Assembly: GCF_012911005.2 (NCBI RefSeq)
Contig: NZ_WTVS01000007.1
Coordinates: forward strand, 54,995-118,994
Direction: 5' to 3'
DNA from: Aromatoleum toluolicum
GTDB lineage: Bacteria; Pseudomonadota; Gammaproteobacteria; Burkholderiales; Rhodocyclaceae
DNA: 64,000 nucleotides
In this document: positions 8,483 to 17,160 of the stretch, one piece after another
Layout of the letters: each line of letters begins with the position of its first letter
How positions within the stretch are numbered: the first letter of the stretch is position 1
The notes under the pieces: model-generated
What the model was told of the DNA's origin: nothing
Database searches by the model: none
Seen by the model: the letters and a program-made list of their open reading frames with translations, nothing else
Translations under genes and position numbers: made by a program

Positions 8483-9785
8483 CCGGCACGGCCTCGCACA
8501 CACGGGGTGATCCCACCCCAGGAGCGGCAACACCGGCAGCACGCTTCTCGACGGATTCAGCCTCGCGCACCAATACCCTAGCGACCACCACGATCAGCAC
8601 GAGGTTGTAGTAGTAGTCGAAGTACGCCATCCCGAGGAAGGCGCCTGCGGCGAGGTAGGCCACGAGGCTGACCTGCACCATCGCCATGAGCTCGCCCATC
8701 CAAGCGAGCGTGTCATGGTCCTTGAGTGCTCGCCGTATGACGGCGGCGGAACGCCAAGTGAATATTGCGAGCAGCAGGAACAGGAAAAGTCCGACGAAGC
8801 CATGCTCGCCCAGCACCTCGAAATAGATACTGTGGACGTCGCGAGCGTCTGTCGGGTCGGGGGCGTAAAGGTAAAACATCTCGTAACGAAAAGTCTCGAA
8901 ACCCCCACCCAACAGCCTGTCAGACGCGAGATTGAAGGCCATCCACCATGCGTTGATTCGTCCCATCGCGGACGTGTCTTCCTGATAGGTATTGATCGTC
9001 GCCATGCGCTCGTACCAAGCCGCCGGCATGATCAGCCAGACCAGCAGGACCGCCAACCCGCCGAGCAGCATTACCATGAACTTGTGATACGCCTTGAGCC
9101 AGAATACGGCTCCCATGGCAGCCATACCAACCAACGCGCCGCGCGACTGCGTACCGATCGCCGCCAACGCCGTTAGCACCGTCGCCGCGTACATCGCGGG
9201 GCGTATCCAGCGGTGCGTCGAACCGCGCGCGAGGAAATACAGTAGCGGCACAGTCATCGCGAGCGCCAGCCCCAGTTCGTTGTTCCCCTCGATGAACGTA
9301 CCTGGAGGCCCCTGCACGCGGTGTACACCGCCTTTCATGATCGTGAAGATGCCGCCCTTAACGCCGTAAAATGCGAGCGACAGCGCGATTGTCCACACAA
9401 GGGCCTTGAGCCGTTCGGGCGTATTTATGAGCACCATCGCGACGAAGATCATCAGCTGAATCTTGATGACCTTTTCGAACTGCGCCCAGGCAAGACTGGG
9501 ATAGACGGCGAAGATCGTCGTTACGGTCATCCACGTAACAAAAGCGAGCAGCACCTTGGTCTCGCGCTCCCACGGGATGCGCTTGGGTTCGCTGGAGAGC
9601 ATCATCGCGACCAAGGTTGTGATCGCCACGATCTGCGCGAAGGGCATCGACATGCTGAATCCCCACGCCATGCGGTGCGGATTCATGAAGCCGAGCCAGG
9701 TCCACACGAGAATGCCGATCCACGGCCGCCTGAGGATGAACGGCAGGGTTGCGAAGACCGCAAGCGTTACTGCGATGTCGCGCAT
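8415..9785 (-). CDS. Putative O-glycosylation ligase, exosortase-A-associated (O-antigen ligase/Wzy-like)
   Basis: The 456-aa polytopic membrane protein has about 10-11 hydrophobic helices. It opens DIAVTLAVFATLPFILRRPW and carries FMNPHRMAWGF, VQGPPGTFIEGNNELGLAL and AIGTQSRGALVGMAAM, all typical of the exosortase-A-associated O-ligase family (TIGR03097-type) within the O-antigen ligase/polymerase superfamily. The long periplasmic loop is expected around residues 280-340. Members are thought to attach or polymerise lipid-linked glycans in the periplasm. It is the last gene of the 22-kb minus-strand operon and overlaps the formyltransferase gene by 19 bp. Family call is from remembered motifs. 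Confidence 0.87.
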   Translation of the reverse strand: MRDIAVTLAVFATLPFILRRPWIGILVWTWLGFMNPHRMAWGFSMSMPFAQIVAITTLVAMMLSSEPKRIPWERETKVLLAFVTWMTVTTIFAVYPSLAWAQFEKVIKIQLMIFVAMVLINTPERLKALVWTIALSLAFYGVKGGIFTIMKGGVHRVQGPPGTFIEGNNELGLALAMTVPLLYFLARGSTHRWIRPAMYAATVLTALAAIGTQSRGALVGMAAMGAVFWLKAYHKFMVMLLGGLAVLLVWLIMPAAWYERMATINTYQEDTSAMGRINAWWMAFNLASDRLLGGGFETFRYEMFYLYAPDPTDARDVHSIYFEVLGEHGFVGLFLFLLLAIFTWRSAAVIRRALKDHDTLAWMGELMAMVQVSLVAYLAAGAFLGMAYFDYYYNLVLIVVVARVLVREAESVEKRAAGVAAPGVGSPRVCEAVPVNDRPDRHSAAARVPAGSVPRS

Positions 9786-10624
9786 GGGGTGTCGATCTCA
9801 CGAATATTCCGCAGCTCGGTCGCTGGAAACCAGTGGGTACGCACCGGTAGGCGGATGTCGGCCGGAATGCCATGCGGCATCCGCTTGGCAAGCGCACGCT
9901 CGTGCCGCAGCAACCGGTCCTTCACCTGATAGAGCCGCCCCCGGCCCGGCTGATGCTGACCGAAGCGCTCGCCGGCAGCGACACGAACGAGGAGTTCCGC
10001 GAAGACTTCGGTGCTGTGCGCCACAGCGCGCCAGAACAGCGTCAACTCGTCGTCGCCGGGCCTGACTTCGGGGCAGACGTGGGCGATGAGGCTGCCAGTG
10101 TCGATTCCGGGATCGATGTAATGGATGGTGCAGCCCACCTGCTCGGGCTCACCGTTGTGCAGCGCCCAGAACGTACAGTCGGCGCCACGATACTGCGGCG
10201 AAAGGCCGCCATGCAGATTGACGAGCCGCGGACGGCCCGCCTCCAGCAACGCTCCCTTAATCAGCGACGTACCGAACACGGCGATGAGATCGGGCGACAA
10301 CGCGGCGACGAGATCGGCCACGCCGGGATGATTCACGGTCGGAAAGCTGCGGACGAGGTCAGCGCGATCGAGCGTGGCCGGCGCGTCGCCGAAGAAGAAC
10401 TTCGCCTCGCGATCGCCCGTGTAGCGCCTCCGGTCGCGCAGCCAGCGCCAGGCTTTGCTGGACAAAGTCTTTGGTCGCAGCACCCGCAGGAGCTTCTCGC
10501 GGTTCCATTCCCCTCCGCTTTCCTGAACGATCGCGAGGACCTCGGCGCGCCGGCACAAGGCATTCGCGAAATGCAGGTGGCGCGGCGCCCCGCCGCACAG
10601 GATCAGCAGGCGCAGCCGGCTCAT
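9767..10624 (-). CDS. Formyltransferase family protein (sugar N-formyltransferase-like)
   Basis: The 285-aa protein has the formyl-THF-dependent transferase fold. The catalytic Asn/His pair appears in VNLHGGLSPQYRGADCTFWA and the Asp in IDPGIDTGSLIA, matching the N-H-D triad shared by Fmt, PurN and ArnA-type sugar formyltransferases. Its opening MSRLRLLILCGGAPRHLHF is shorter than that of Fmt, and its position inside a glycan operon points to N-formylation of an amino sugar rather than of Met-tRNA. The ATG overlaps the stop of the upstream gene (ATGA). An N-formylated residue in the exopolysaccharide is the inference. Confidence 0.8.
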   Translation of the reverse strand: MSRLRLLILCGGAPRHLHFANALCRRAEVLAIVQESGGEWNREKLLRVLRPKTLSSKAWRWLRDRRRYTGDREAKFFFGDAPATLDRADLVRSFPTVNHPGVADLVAALSPDLIAVFGTSLIKGALLEAGRPRLVNLHGGLSPQYRGADCTFWALHNGEPEQVGCTIHYIDPGIDTGSLIAHVCPEVRPGDDELTLFWRAVAHSTEVFAELLVRVAAGERFGQHQPGRGRLYQVKDRLLRHERALAKRMPHGIPADIRLPVRTHWFPATELRNIREIDTPCATSQ

Positions 10625-11838
10625 GCGGGAACCTCGCACTCGCGTCGCGCCACAAGCGGCGGCAGCGCGCGGCCGGTCTCGTCCATGATCAGCGCATCGG
10701 CAAAAAACTTGGCCGCCCAGTTCGGAAACTCGAACCGCGAATAATCGCCCCAGATCGGCGCCGATCCCGGAATGGCACCGCGCACGATGTCGTCCTCGTC
10801 GGCGAGGCGCTGCGTCCTCTTCACGTAGCCGATCGCCCGGCGGGCGGCAGCGGTGAATTCGCCCGAGCCGGTCATCTGTCCCAGGCGCAGCCAATTCAAT
10901 GCCATCTGCGCCACACCGGTCACACAGGCGTAGGAGCAGGTCGTGACCCAGCCGTCGCCATAGCGTCCGGCGAGCCAGCCATCGTCACGCAGCACGCCCA
11001 TCATCCCGCGCGCTGCGTACTCCGCAGCCAGCAGGTATCGCTCGTCGTCGAGCAATGCACCGCACTCGAGGAATCCCCGGATCGCGTAAGCGATCGTGTG
11101 CGTGAACGGGTCCTGGCCAGAGGTGAAGGCATTGGTCCGGAACCAGCCGCATTGGGTCTGCTGGGTAAGCGCCCAATCGAGATTGCGCCGCGCGCCATCG
11201 ACGAGGCGCGCCTCACCCGACAGCAGGCCGGTCGCGACGAGCGCCCAGATCGCCCGCGTGTTGTAGACGTGCGGCACACCGTTATGCTCCGAGCGCCGGA
11301 AACAACCATCCGCATCCTGCTGGCGAACGAGCCACCAGCCGGCACGCACCGCCGCGTCGAGACACTCCGCGCGCTGCAGGCTCAGCGCCCCGGCGATCAT
11401 GCCGTGCATGATCTGGCCGGTATTGAAGATCACCGGCTGGCTGCCGGGCTCGCCGAAATGCCCGGGGAAGGCGCCGTCGTCATGCTGCAGCGACATCTCC
11501 CAGTCGATCATGCGTCGCGCCCGCTCAAGGAGTTCGGGCCGTTCGAGGAGTTCGGCGGCAGCAATGAAGGTTTCGATGATGTAGCCGGTGGTCTCGGGAT
11601 AGCCGGGCAACCAGCCGTCCTCGAAACTCCACCCGGCCGAAACGCCTCCCGCGTCGGACTCGCGCATGCGCACATCCTGCGCGCGGCACAACCAGTCGAT
11701 TGCCGCCTGCAGGTGCGCGCGGTGCTCACGCTCCGGCTGACGTGCGGCGCCACCAAGGTCGTTGAGGATCAGGCGTGCGTGGCGCGGGGTCCACGGCTTG
11801 TAGCGCAGGGGCAGACGCAGGACCGCGAGCGAATTCAT
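10621..11838 (-). CDS. Alpha-alpha toroid (terpenoid-cyclase/glycosidase-like) polysaccharide locus protein
   Basis: The 405-aa soluble protein consists of repeated helical pairs with the aromatic motifs of an (alpha/alpha) toroid: AAIDWLCRAQD, GYIIETFIAAAELL, GWWLVRQQDADGCF, YNTRAIWALVATGLL and NLDWALTQQ. Comparable proteins (VpsJ-like) occur in exopolysaccharide gene clusters, where a glycan-hydrolase, epimerase or lyase role has been suggested but not shown. No signal peptide is seen, so it is probably cytoplasmic. It is joined by ATGA overlaps to both the CapK-like gene and the formyltransferase gene. The biochemical function is unassigned. Confidence 0.65.
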   Translation of the reverse strand: MNSLAVLRLPLRYKPWTPRHARLILNDLGGAARQPEREHRAHLQAAIDWLCRAQDVRMRESDAGGVSAGWSFEDGWLPGYPETTGYIIETFIAAAELLERPELLERARRMIDWEMSLQHDDGAFPGHFGEPGSQPVIFNTGQIMHGMIAGALSLQRAECLDAAVRAGWWLVRQQDADGCFRRSEHNGVPHVYNTRAIWALVATGLLSGEARLVDGARRNLDWALTQQTQCGWFRTNAFTSGQDPFTHTIAYAIRGFLECGALLDDERYLLAAEYAARGMMGVLRDDGWLAGRYGDGWVTTCSYACVTGVAQMALNWLRLGQMTGSGEFTAAARRAIGYVKRTQRLADEDDIVRGAIPGSAPIWGDYSRFEFPNWAAKFFADALIMDETGRALPPLVARRECEVPA

Positions 11839-13226
11839 GCCTTGCCTCCGGTTGCGGATTGGAGCCGGGGCGCAAGCGCGACATGACTCACCACATAGCG
11901 ATGCTTGCCGGACGCCTCGGGCGGGATCTCGTCGAGCAGCCGGCATTCGACGCGCAAATCGGCCCCCAGCCGTGCCCGCAGTCCAGTCGCAATCTGCACC
12001 TCGCGCTCCGGCGACCAGCCGCGATCCGGGACCACCTGGACTTCGATCACGTCGGGCGCATGCTGGATGCACTTGAACTGCTTGATGCCGTCGACCGCCC
12101 GCAGCACATAGATCACCGCCAGCGCGTGCATGACCGTGCCGTCCGAGCGCACGACGAAGTCGGTCTGCCTGCCGGTGACCTGGTCGATGACGTGCAGGCC
12201 GCGCCCGGCCCGGCAGGCCTCTGCCGACAGGCGGAGCATGTCGCCGGTCCGGTAGCGGATGAAGGGCTGCCCCTCCGAACACAGGCCGGTCATGACTGCC
12301 TCCCCCGTCTCGCCGCTGGCAACGGGCTCACCTTGCGCATCCAGAACCTCCAGCACAATGCTCTCGCTGATCAGCAGCATCTGCCCTTCCGGCGTCTCAT
12401 GTGCGGTGAATCCGATGTCGCGGCTGCCGAATTCGTTGGCGACCGGCACCCCGAATACCGAACCGATCAGCGCCCGCTGGTGCTCGAACAGCGGCTCCCC
12501 CGTCGTGCAGACGACCTTCAGCGTTGGCAGGCGCATGTCCGCACCACGATCCTGCGCGTGCGCCGCCAGCAGCGCGATCGAACTGGCGTAGCCATACACG
12601 CACGCAGGCCGGTAGGCGCGGATGGCATCGAGATAGCCGTCCATCGTCGCCTCGGACATATTGAACGCATTCAGCACGAGCTGATTGAGCAGTCGATCAC
12701 GGACGACTTTGACTACGTCGGTCTTGTTCAGCTCGACCGGAGCGCCCCACAGATAGACTTCGCGCTCGCCGACCTCCACCCCCCACCAGCGACGCGCGCG
12801 CATGCGCCCCGCAGCGTCCGACGCCTGGCGTGCGCGGCCGAAATAAAAGGACAGCGGCACGCCGCTGGATCCGCCGGTGTTGTAGGGAAATACGCCCCCG
12901 GGCGCGTCGCGCCAGACGATCTCGTCGCGATGGGCGCGGGCGTCCGCCTTGTCCATCGTCGGCAGCTTGCGCAGATCGGCAAGGGCGAGCTCGCGGCCAT
13001 GAGGGTCGAGCCCGGCCTCGTCGAGCCGTTGGGCGAACCACGGGCTGTGCGCGTGTGCCGTGCGCAACAATGCGTTGAGCTTGCGCGCCTGCAGCGATTC
13101 GATCTCGGCGCGCGACAACCACTGGCTGCGTTCGAGCTCGTCGAGATACGTGAAGGTAGGTCGCCCCATCAAGCGCTCGTGGAGCGGAAACAGCGCATCA
13201 CTGACCAGTCGGGCAGGCAGGCTCAT
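11835..13226 (-). CDS. CapK/PaaK-like adenylate-forming protein
   Basis: The 463-aa protein resembles phenylacetate-CoA ligase/CapK (coenzyme F390 synthetase-like) enzymes. It has LNALLRTAHAHSPWFAQRL near the N-terminus, the nucleotide-binding segment PYNTGGSSGVPLSFYFGRA, VVCTTGEPLFEHQR, EFGSRDIGFTAHE and a C-terminal FIRYRTGDML. These proteins activate a carboxylate as an adenylate; in capsule and XrtA loci they are suspected of activating an acyl or amino-acid decoration of the glycan. It lies 13 bp downstream of a GT4 gene and overlaps the toroid gene by 4 bp. The acid substrate is unknown. Confidence 0.82.
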   Translation of the reverse strand: MSLPARLVSDALFPLHERLMGRPTFTYLDELERSQWLSRAEIESLQARKLNALLRTAHAHSPWFAQRLDEAGLDPHGRELALADLRKLPTMDKADARAHRDEIVWRDAPGGVFPYNTGGSSGVPLSFYFGRARQASDAAGRMRARRWWGVEVGEREVYLWGAPVELNKTDVVKVVRDRLLNQLVLNAFNMSEATMDGYLDAIRAYRPACVYGYASSIALLAAHAQDRGADMRLPTLKVVCTTGEPLFEHQRALIGSVFGVPVANEFGSRDIGFTAHETPEGQMLLISESIVLEVLDAQGEPVASGETGEAVMTGLCSEGQPFIRYRTGDMLRLSAEACRAGRGLHVIDQVTGRQTDFVVRSDGTVMHALAVIYVLRAVDGIKQFKCIQHAPDVIEVQVVPDRGWSPEREVQIATGLRARLGADLRVECRLLDEIPPEASGKHRYVVSHVALAPRLQSATGGKA

Positions 13227-13239
13227 CGATATCTCCAGG

Positions 13240-14349
13240 TCACCGCGCCGCCATCGGTGCGACCCCGTTCTGCACGGCGGCCGTGTAGCCGGCGAACAGC
13301 GTGTCGCGCACGGCCGCCCAGGTATAGCGCCGCACCTCGCGCAGCCCGCACTCGATCAATTGCTGGCGGAGTTCCGGCGAGCGCAGCAGACGCGTCACGG
13401 CGGACGCCATCGCCGCCGCATCATCGCGCGGCACGAGCAGCGCACTGCGACCGTCTTCGACGATATACGGCACGCCGCCGACCGCGGTGCTCACCACCGG
13501 CACACCACTCGCAAGTGCCTCCAGTACGGAATTCGGCGTGTTGTCGACACGCGATGGATTGAGCATCACATCGGCGTCACGATAGAGCCTGGCCATTTCG
13601 TCGCGATCGAGCCGGCCGGTGAAGCACACATGACCTCCCAAGCCCAACTGGGCGGCCATACGCTCGAGTTCGCCCGCCTGCGGGCCCGAGCCGGCCACGG
13701 AAAGCCGCGCCTGCGGGTAGTCCGCGAGAATCCGCGCAAACGCCTGCAGGGCCACAGGAATGCCGTAGATCGGCTCCAGGTTGCGCGCGACCACAATATG
13801 TGGCGCGCCTGCCCCCCCTTGCCGTGACGAACCGGGCCTGAAGCGCGCAAGATCGACGACGTTGGGCACGATTTGGGTCGCGACTCCATGACGCGAGAAG
13901 ATCTCGTGCAGAAAGCCCGACGGCACAAGTACGCCACCGGCCCGCCGGAGCGTCGGCCTGACCCAACGCGCCGAGCGCGAGAGGAACTCGTCCGCCTCGC
14001 CGCCACGGTAGTTCACGACCACCGGCACGCCGCGCATTACGGCAACCCATACCGCGGGCGCTGCAAAAAGGTGCCACGACCAGCCCGAATTGGCCATCAC
14101 ATGCATCAGATCGGCCCGCCCTGCGGCCGCCCACAGACGCATCAGGTAGGGGACCAGCCGGAATCCCGCGCGCAGACCCTTCACGCTGCGAACCCAGGCC
14201 GGCTTATGGGGCGCATTCACCTGGACGAGCTCTACACCAAGCCCCTCGGCACGCAACAGATCCCCCAGCTGGAGCGTCTGGTTCGCGATGCCCCCCGCCG
14301 GCGGCGGCAGCGGGCCGATCAGTGCGATGCGCTTTCCTGCCCAGTTCAC
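13240..14349 (-). CDS. Glycosyltransferase family 4 of the XrtA locus
   Basis: The 369-aa GT-B protein opens NWAGKRIALIGPLPPPAGGI, with a donor-binding domain containing HIVVARNLEPIYGIPVALQA, VDNTPNSVLEALASGVPVV and the family E-x7-E variant. The GTG start at 14349 lies one base after the stop of the exosortase gene and precedes the conserved sequence; an upstream in-frame start at 14403 would add a poorly conserved 18-residue extension inside the exosortase gene. It is probably one of the three or four transferases building the repeat unit. Sugar specificity is unknown. Confidence 0.85.
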   Translation of the reverse strand: MNWAGKRIALIGPLPPPAGGIANQTLQLGDLLRAEGLGVELVQVNAPHKPAWVRSVKGLRAGFRLVPYLMRLWAAAGRADLMHVMANSGWSWHLFAAPAVWVAVMRGVPVVVNYRGGEADEFLSRSARWVRPTLRRAGGVLVPSGFLHEIFSRHGVATQIVPNVVDLARFRPGSSRQGGAGAPHIVVARNLEPIYGIPVALQAFARILADYPQARLSVAGSGPQAGELERMAAQLGLGGHVCFTGRLDRDEMARLYRDADVMLNPSRVDNTPNSVLEALASGVPVVSTAVGGVPYIVEDGRSALLVPRDDAAAMASAVTRLLRSPELRQQLIECGLREVRRYTWAAVRDTLFAGYTAAVQNGVAPMAAR

Positions 14350-14350
14350 G

Positions 14351-15949
14351 CTAATGCCCCATCGCCTGAGCGAGGGAGTCGCCCAACTCGCCCCCCTTGT
14401 CACGCAGAAATGACGCGAGTGCGGTTTCGGCCACGTTTCGCTCCCCTTCGCCCACCGACGTGTAGATCATGACGGCGGCCGAATCGTCGCCGCGCCCGCG
14501 CAAGCGGGCCAGCGTCTGGTATAGCTTTGCGGCGTATTCACTGGTCGTCCAATGTCCGTCGATCCAGTACCAGTGCCAGATCAGCAGCCGATCGGCTGCG
14601 CCATTGACGATTTCGGTGCCGAGTACATTCACCTCACGCCCGCCGACCTGCACCGGCAGCTCCCGATGTGCCGCCAAGCTCCATTGCCTGTCTTTGTACT
14701 TCAGCACCCGGTTTTCGGAATTGACGAGCTCCTCTCCCGGCCCCTGATTGCGATAGTAGGCAACGTACAGCCCGACCGGCACATTGGCGTTCGCCCATGA
14801 TTCGCGCAGTTCACCGCGCATGCCCGAGTAATGCGGCTTCCAGTCGGGCACGCGGTCGTTCGCAACACGCTGCCAGCCCCCACCGGACTGCAGCCCGGCA
14901 AGGCTCACCGGTTCGTGCGCACCTTGCGCGTTGAGCACGCCGAGCAACGGCGGCCACAACAGCACCAGAGCAACCGCGACGACCGGCATCGGCGCCGCGA
15001 ACCACGTCGATCTGGTGGCGGAGCCGTCCGCCGTGACCACAGCACGCGGCACCGACGCGTCGTAGGACTCATCCTCGCGCCAGCGCGCCCCGGCCCAGAA
15101 CAAGAGCATCATGACCAGGCCGAAGAACACCCAGCCGTAGATGAGGTGATCGACACCGGCGGCAATGCGGTTGTCACTCACGTGCGCGAGCAGCACGATG
15201 CCGTATGCCCTCATCCAGTTCGCAAAGATCGGCAGAATGATCGACAGTCCGACGAAGACCAGGCGCCGGAAGAGCGAGCGGTAGGTGAGATATGCATACA
15301 GGCTGCCGACCACGACTGACGCGATCAGATAGCGCACCCCGCTGCAGCCCTCCACGACCTCCCAGTGTCCGGACGGAATCACCAGACTGCGCCCCTCCGC
15401 GTAGACCGGCACTCCCGACAGCCGCAAACCCCAGATGATGAAGTCGGTCGTACGGTCCATCATCGCCGGGAACAGGAATTCACCGAAGGGCACGAGGAAG
15501 AACAGGAAGCCCAGCGGAAAGGCCAGCGCGCGCGCGACCCGCGTCCCCATGACGGCCCAAATCAACGCCACAGCCATGCCGACGAAGGCGAATTGCGACA
15601 CGCTCGCGACGCTCGCGAGTTCGCCGAGCAGCCATGCGAAGCCCGCCGCTGCTGCGGCCGCCATGCCGAGCAGCGAATGGGTCAGCGGCAGTCCGCGCAG
15701 GCGCTCGCGCTCGCGCCAGATCAGCCAGCACGCGATCGGCACGACGAGGTAGCCGTGCGCGAAGGTATCCGAACGGCCCCAGATCTCGATCATGGATCCG
15801 AGCGTGTCGCGGTAGGTCGCGACGAGTGCAACAAGCGCCGCCGCGAGCACCGCGAGACGGATTACCGTCTCACGCGAAACACCGGTCGAGGGCGCCGCGA
15901 CGGCAACGCCGCCGGCCTGCTGCCGCACTTGATCTTCTGGCGCGCTCAT
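14351..15949 (-). CDS. xrtA: Exosortase A fused to EpsI domain
   Basis: The 532-aa protein has two parts. Residues about 25-300 form a polytopic membrane domain with the exosortase signature: Cys near 202 in EGCSGVRYL, Arg near 247 in NWMRAYG and His near 267 in VDHLIYGW, the transpeptidase-like triad. Residues about 330-532 form a periplasmic EpsI domain (GGGWQRVANDRVPDWKPHY ... GLYVAYYRNQGPGEELV). Exosortases process PEP-CTERM proteins, and XrtA is tied to exopolysaccharide production. The gene overlaps the upstream GT4 gene by ATGA. No PEP-CTERM substrate is encoded in this window. Confidence 0.93.
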   Translation of the reverse strand: MSAPEDQVRQQAGGVAVAAPSTGVSRETVIRLAVLAAALVALVATYRDTLGSMIEIWGRSDTFAHGYLVVPIACWLIWRERERLRGLPLTHSLLGMAAAAAAGFAWLLGELASVASVSQFAFVGMAVALIWAVMGTRVARALAFPLGFLFFLVPFGEFLFPAMMDRTTDFIIWGLRLSGVPVYAEGRSLVIPSGHWEVVEGCSGVRYLIASVVVGSLYAYLTYRSLFRRLVFVGLSIILPIFANWMRAYGIVLLAHVSDNRIAAGVDHLIYGWVFFGLVMMLLFWAGARWREDESYDASVPRAVVTADGSATRSTWFAAPMPVVAVALVLLWPPLLGVLNAQGAHEPVSLAGLQSGGGWQRVANDRVPDWKPHYSGMRGELRESWANANVPVGLYVAYYRNQGPGEELVNSENRVLKYKDRQWSLAAHRELPVQVGGREVNVLGTEIVNGAADRLLIWHWYWIDGHWTTSEYAAKLYQTLARLRGRGDDSAAVMIYTSVGEGERNVAETALASFLRDKGGELGDSLAQAMGH

Positions 15950-17145
15950 GTCGCCCCCACCAGCCGCGCATAGGGCACACGATACGCCCCGACGCTGTTG
16001 CGCCAATTGCGCTCGGACTCGACGAAACGTCGTCCTGCGACCCGGTAGTCGCCCCACTCACCCCGCTTGGCCAGCATGTCGACGACAGCCTCGGTGAGCG
16101 CCTGCGAATTGCCGGCACGGAACAGTCGACCGGTCACGCCATCACGCACGAGTTCCTTGTGGCCACCGACATCGGACGCGACGAAGACCCGCCCCTGCGC
16201 CATCGCCTCGAGGGGCTTCAGCGGTGTCACCAGCTCCGTCAGGCGCATCGAGTGACGCGGATAGGCCAGCAAATCGATGAGATCGTAGTAGCGACTCACC
16301 TCGTCATGCGGTACGCGGCCGGCGAAGATTACACGGCCGGCGATCCCCAGCCGTTCGGCCTGGGCCTTGAGGCTCGCCTCCTGCGGGCCGCCGCCGACCA
16401 GAAGCACGCACAGCTCGGGCAGGTGCTGGAGCAGAACGGGCACCGCGTCCAACAGCAGGTCCAGCCCTTCGTAAGCGTAGAACGAACCCACGAAACCGAT
16501 GACCGTCCTGCCCTCCAGCCCGAGGCGGGATTTCAGCGCCGCGTCGGGCTCGCCCGAGAGCTGGAAGGATTCGATATCGACCGCGTTGGGAATCACGGTG
16601 ACGCGCTCGGCGGCGATCCCGCGTCCGACGATGTCGGCACGCAACCCCTCGCAGATCGTGAACACGTGATCGACCCGCTTCAATGCCCAGGTTTCCAGCG
16701 CATGCGTCATGCGATAACGCGGACCCTGCTCGCGCGCCGTGCCGTGGTCGACCGCGGCATCCTCCCAGAACGCCCGGATCTCATAGACGACGGGGATGCC
16801 CAGCCGACGGCCGGCGCTCAGGGCCGGCAACGCGTTCAGCACCGGCGAGTGCGCGTGGATCACGTCCGGCCGCAGCGTCGCGGCCACCTCGACGATCCGC
16901 GATCGCAATGCCCGCATCAGGGCCGTCTCGCGGAGCACGGGCGTCGTCGCCGAGACGGCCGGCGTGCGAAAGAATCGCAGGCCGTCGACCTCTTCTTCCA
17001 GGGCGGCAGTCGCGCCCTGCTTCGGCGACGTCAGATGGAAGGTTTCCCAGCCCAGCGCACGCTGCTCGCGCAGGATCGCCGCGGAGCGGAAGGTATAGCC
17101 GCTATGCAAGGGGATCGAATGATCGAAGACGTGCAGGATTTTCAT
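15946..17145 (-). CDS. Exosortase-A-associated glycosyltransferase, GT4 (TIGR04063-type)
   Basis: The 399-aa GT-B enzyme opens MKILHVFDHSIPLHSGYTFR, a start characteristic of the exosortase-A-associated GT4 group. It continues with HAHSPVLNALPALSAGRRLG, a donor-side VIGFVGSFYAYEGLDLLLDA and LTELVTPLKPLEAMAQGRVF carrying the donor-binding glutamate. It is cytoplasmic and would add a sugar to the lipid-linked repeat unit. It starts 15 bp after the amidotransferase gene and overlaps the exosortase ATG by 4 bp. The family name is recalled, the sugar is unknown. Confidence 0.88.
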   Translation of the reverse strand: MKILHVFDHSIPLHSGYTFRSAAILREQRALGWETFHLTSPKQGATAALEEEVDGLRFFRTPAVSATTPVLRETALMRALRSRIVEVAATLRPDVIHAHSPVLNALPALSAGRRLGIPVVYEIRAFWEDAAVDHGTAREQGPRYRMTHALETWALKRVDHVFTICEGLRADIVGRGIAAERVTVIPNAVDIESFQLSGEPDAALKSRLGLEGRTVIGFVGSFYAYEGLDLLLDAVPVLLQHLPELCVLLVGGGPQEASLKAQAERLGIAGRVIFAGRVPHDEVSRYYDLIDLLAYPRHSMRLTELVTPLKPLEAMAQGRVFVASDVGGHKELVRDGVTGRLFRAGNSQALTEAVVDMLAKRGEWGDYRVAGRRFVESERNWRNSVGAYRVPYARLVGAT

Positions 17146-17160
17146 CGCTCAGGTCGCCAC

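Noticed and set aside
6452..8542. A minus-strand frame of about 700 codons across the asparagine-synthetase-like gene
   Set aside because: The + strand gene carries clear catalytic motifs; the reverse frame has none.
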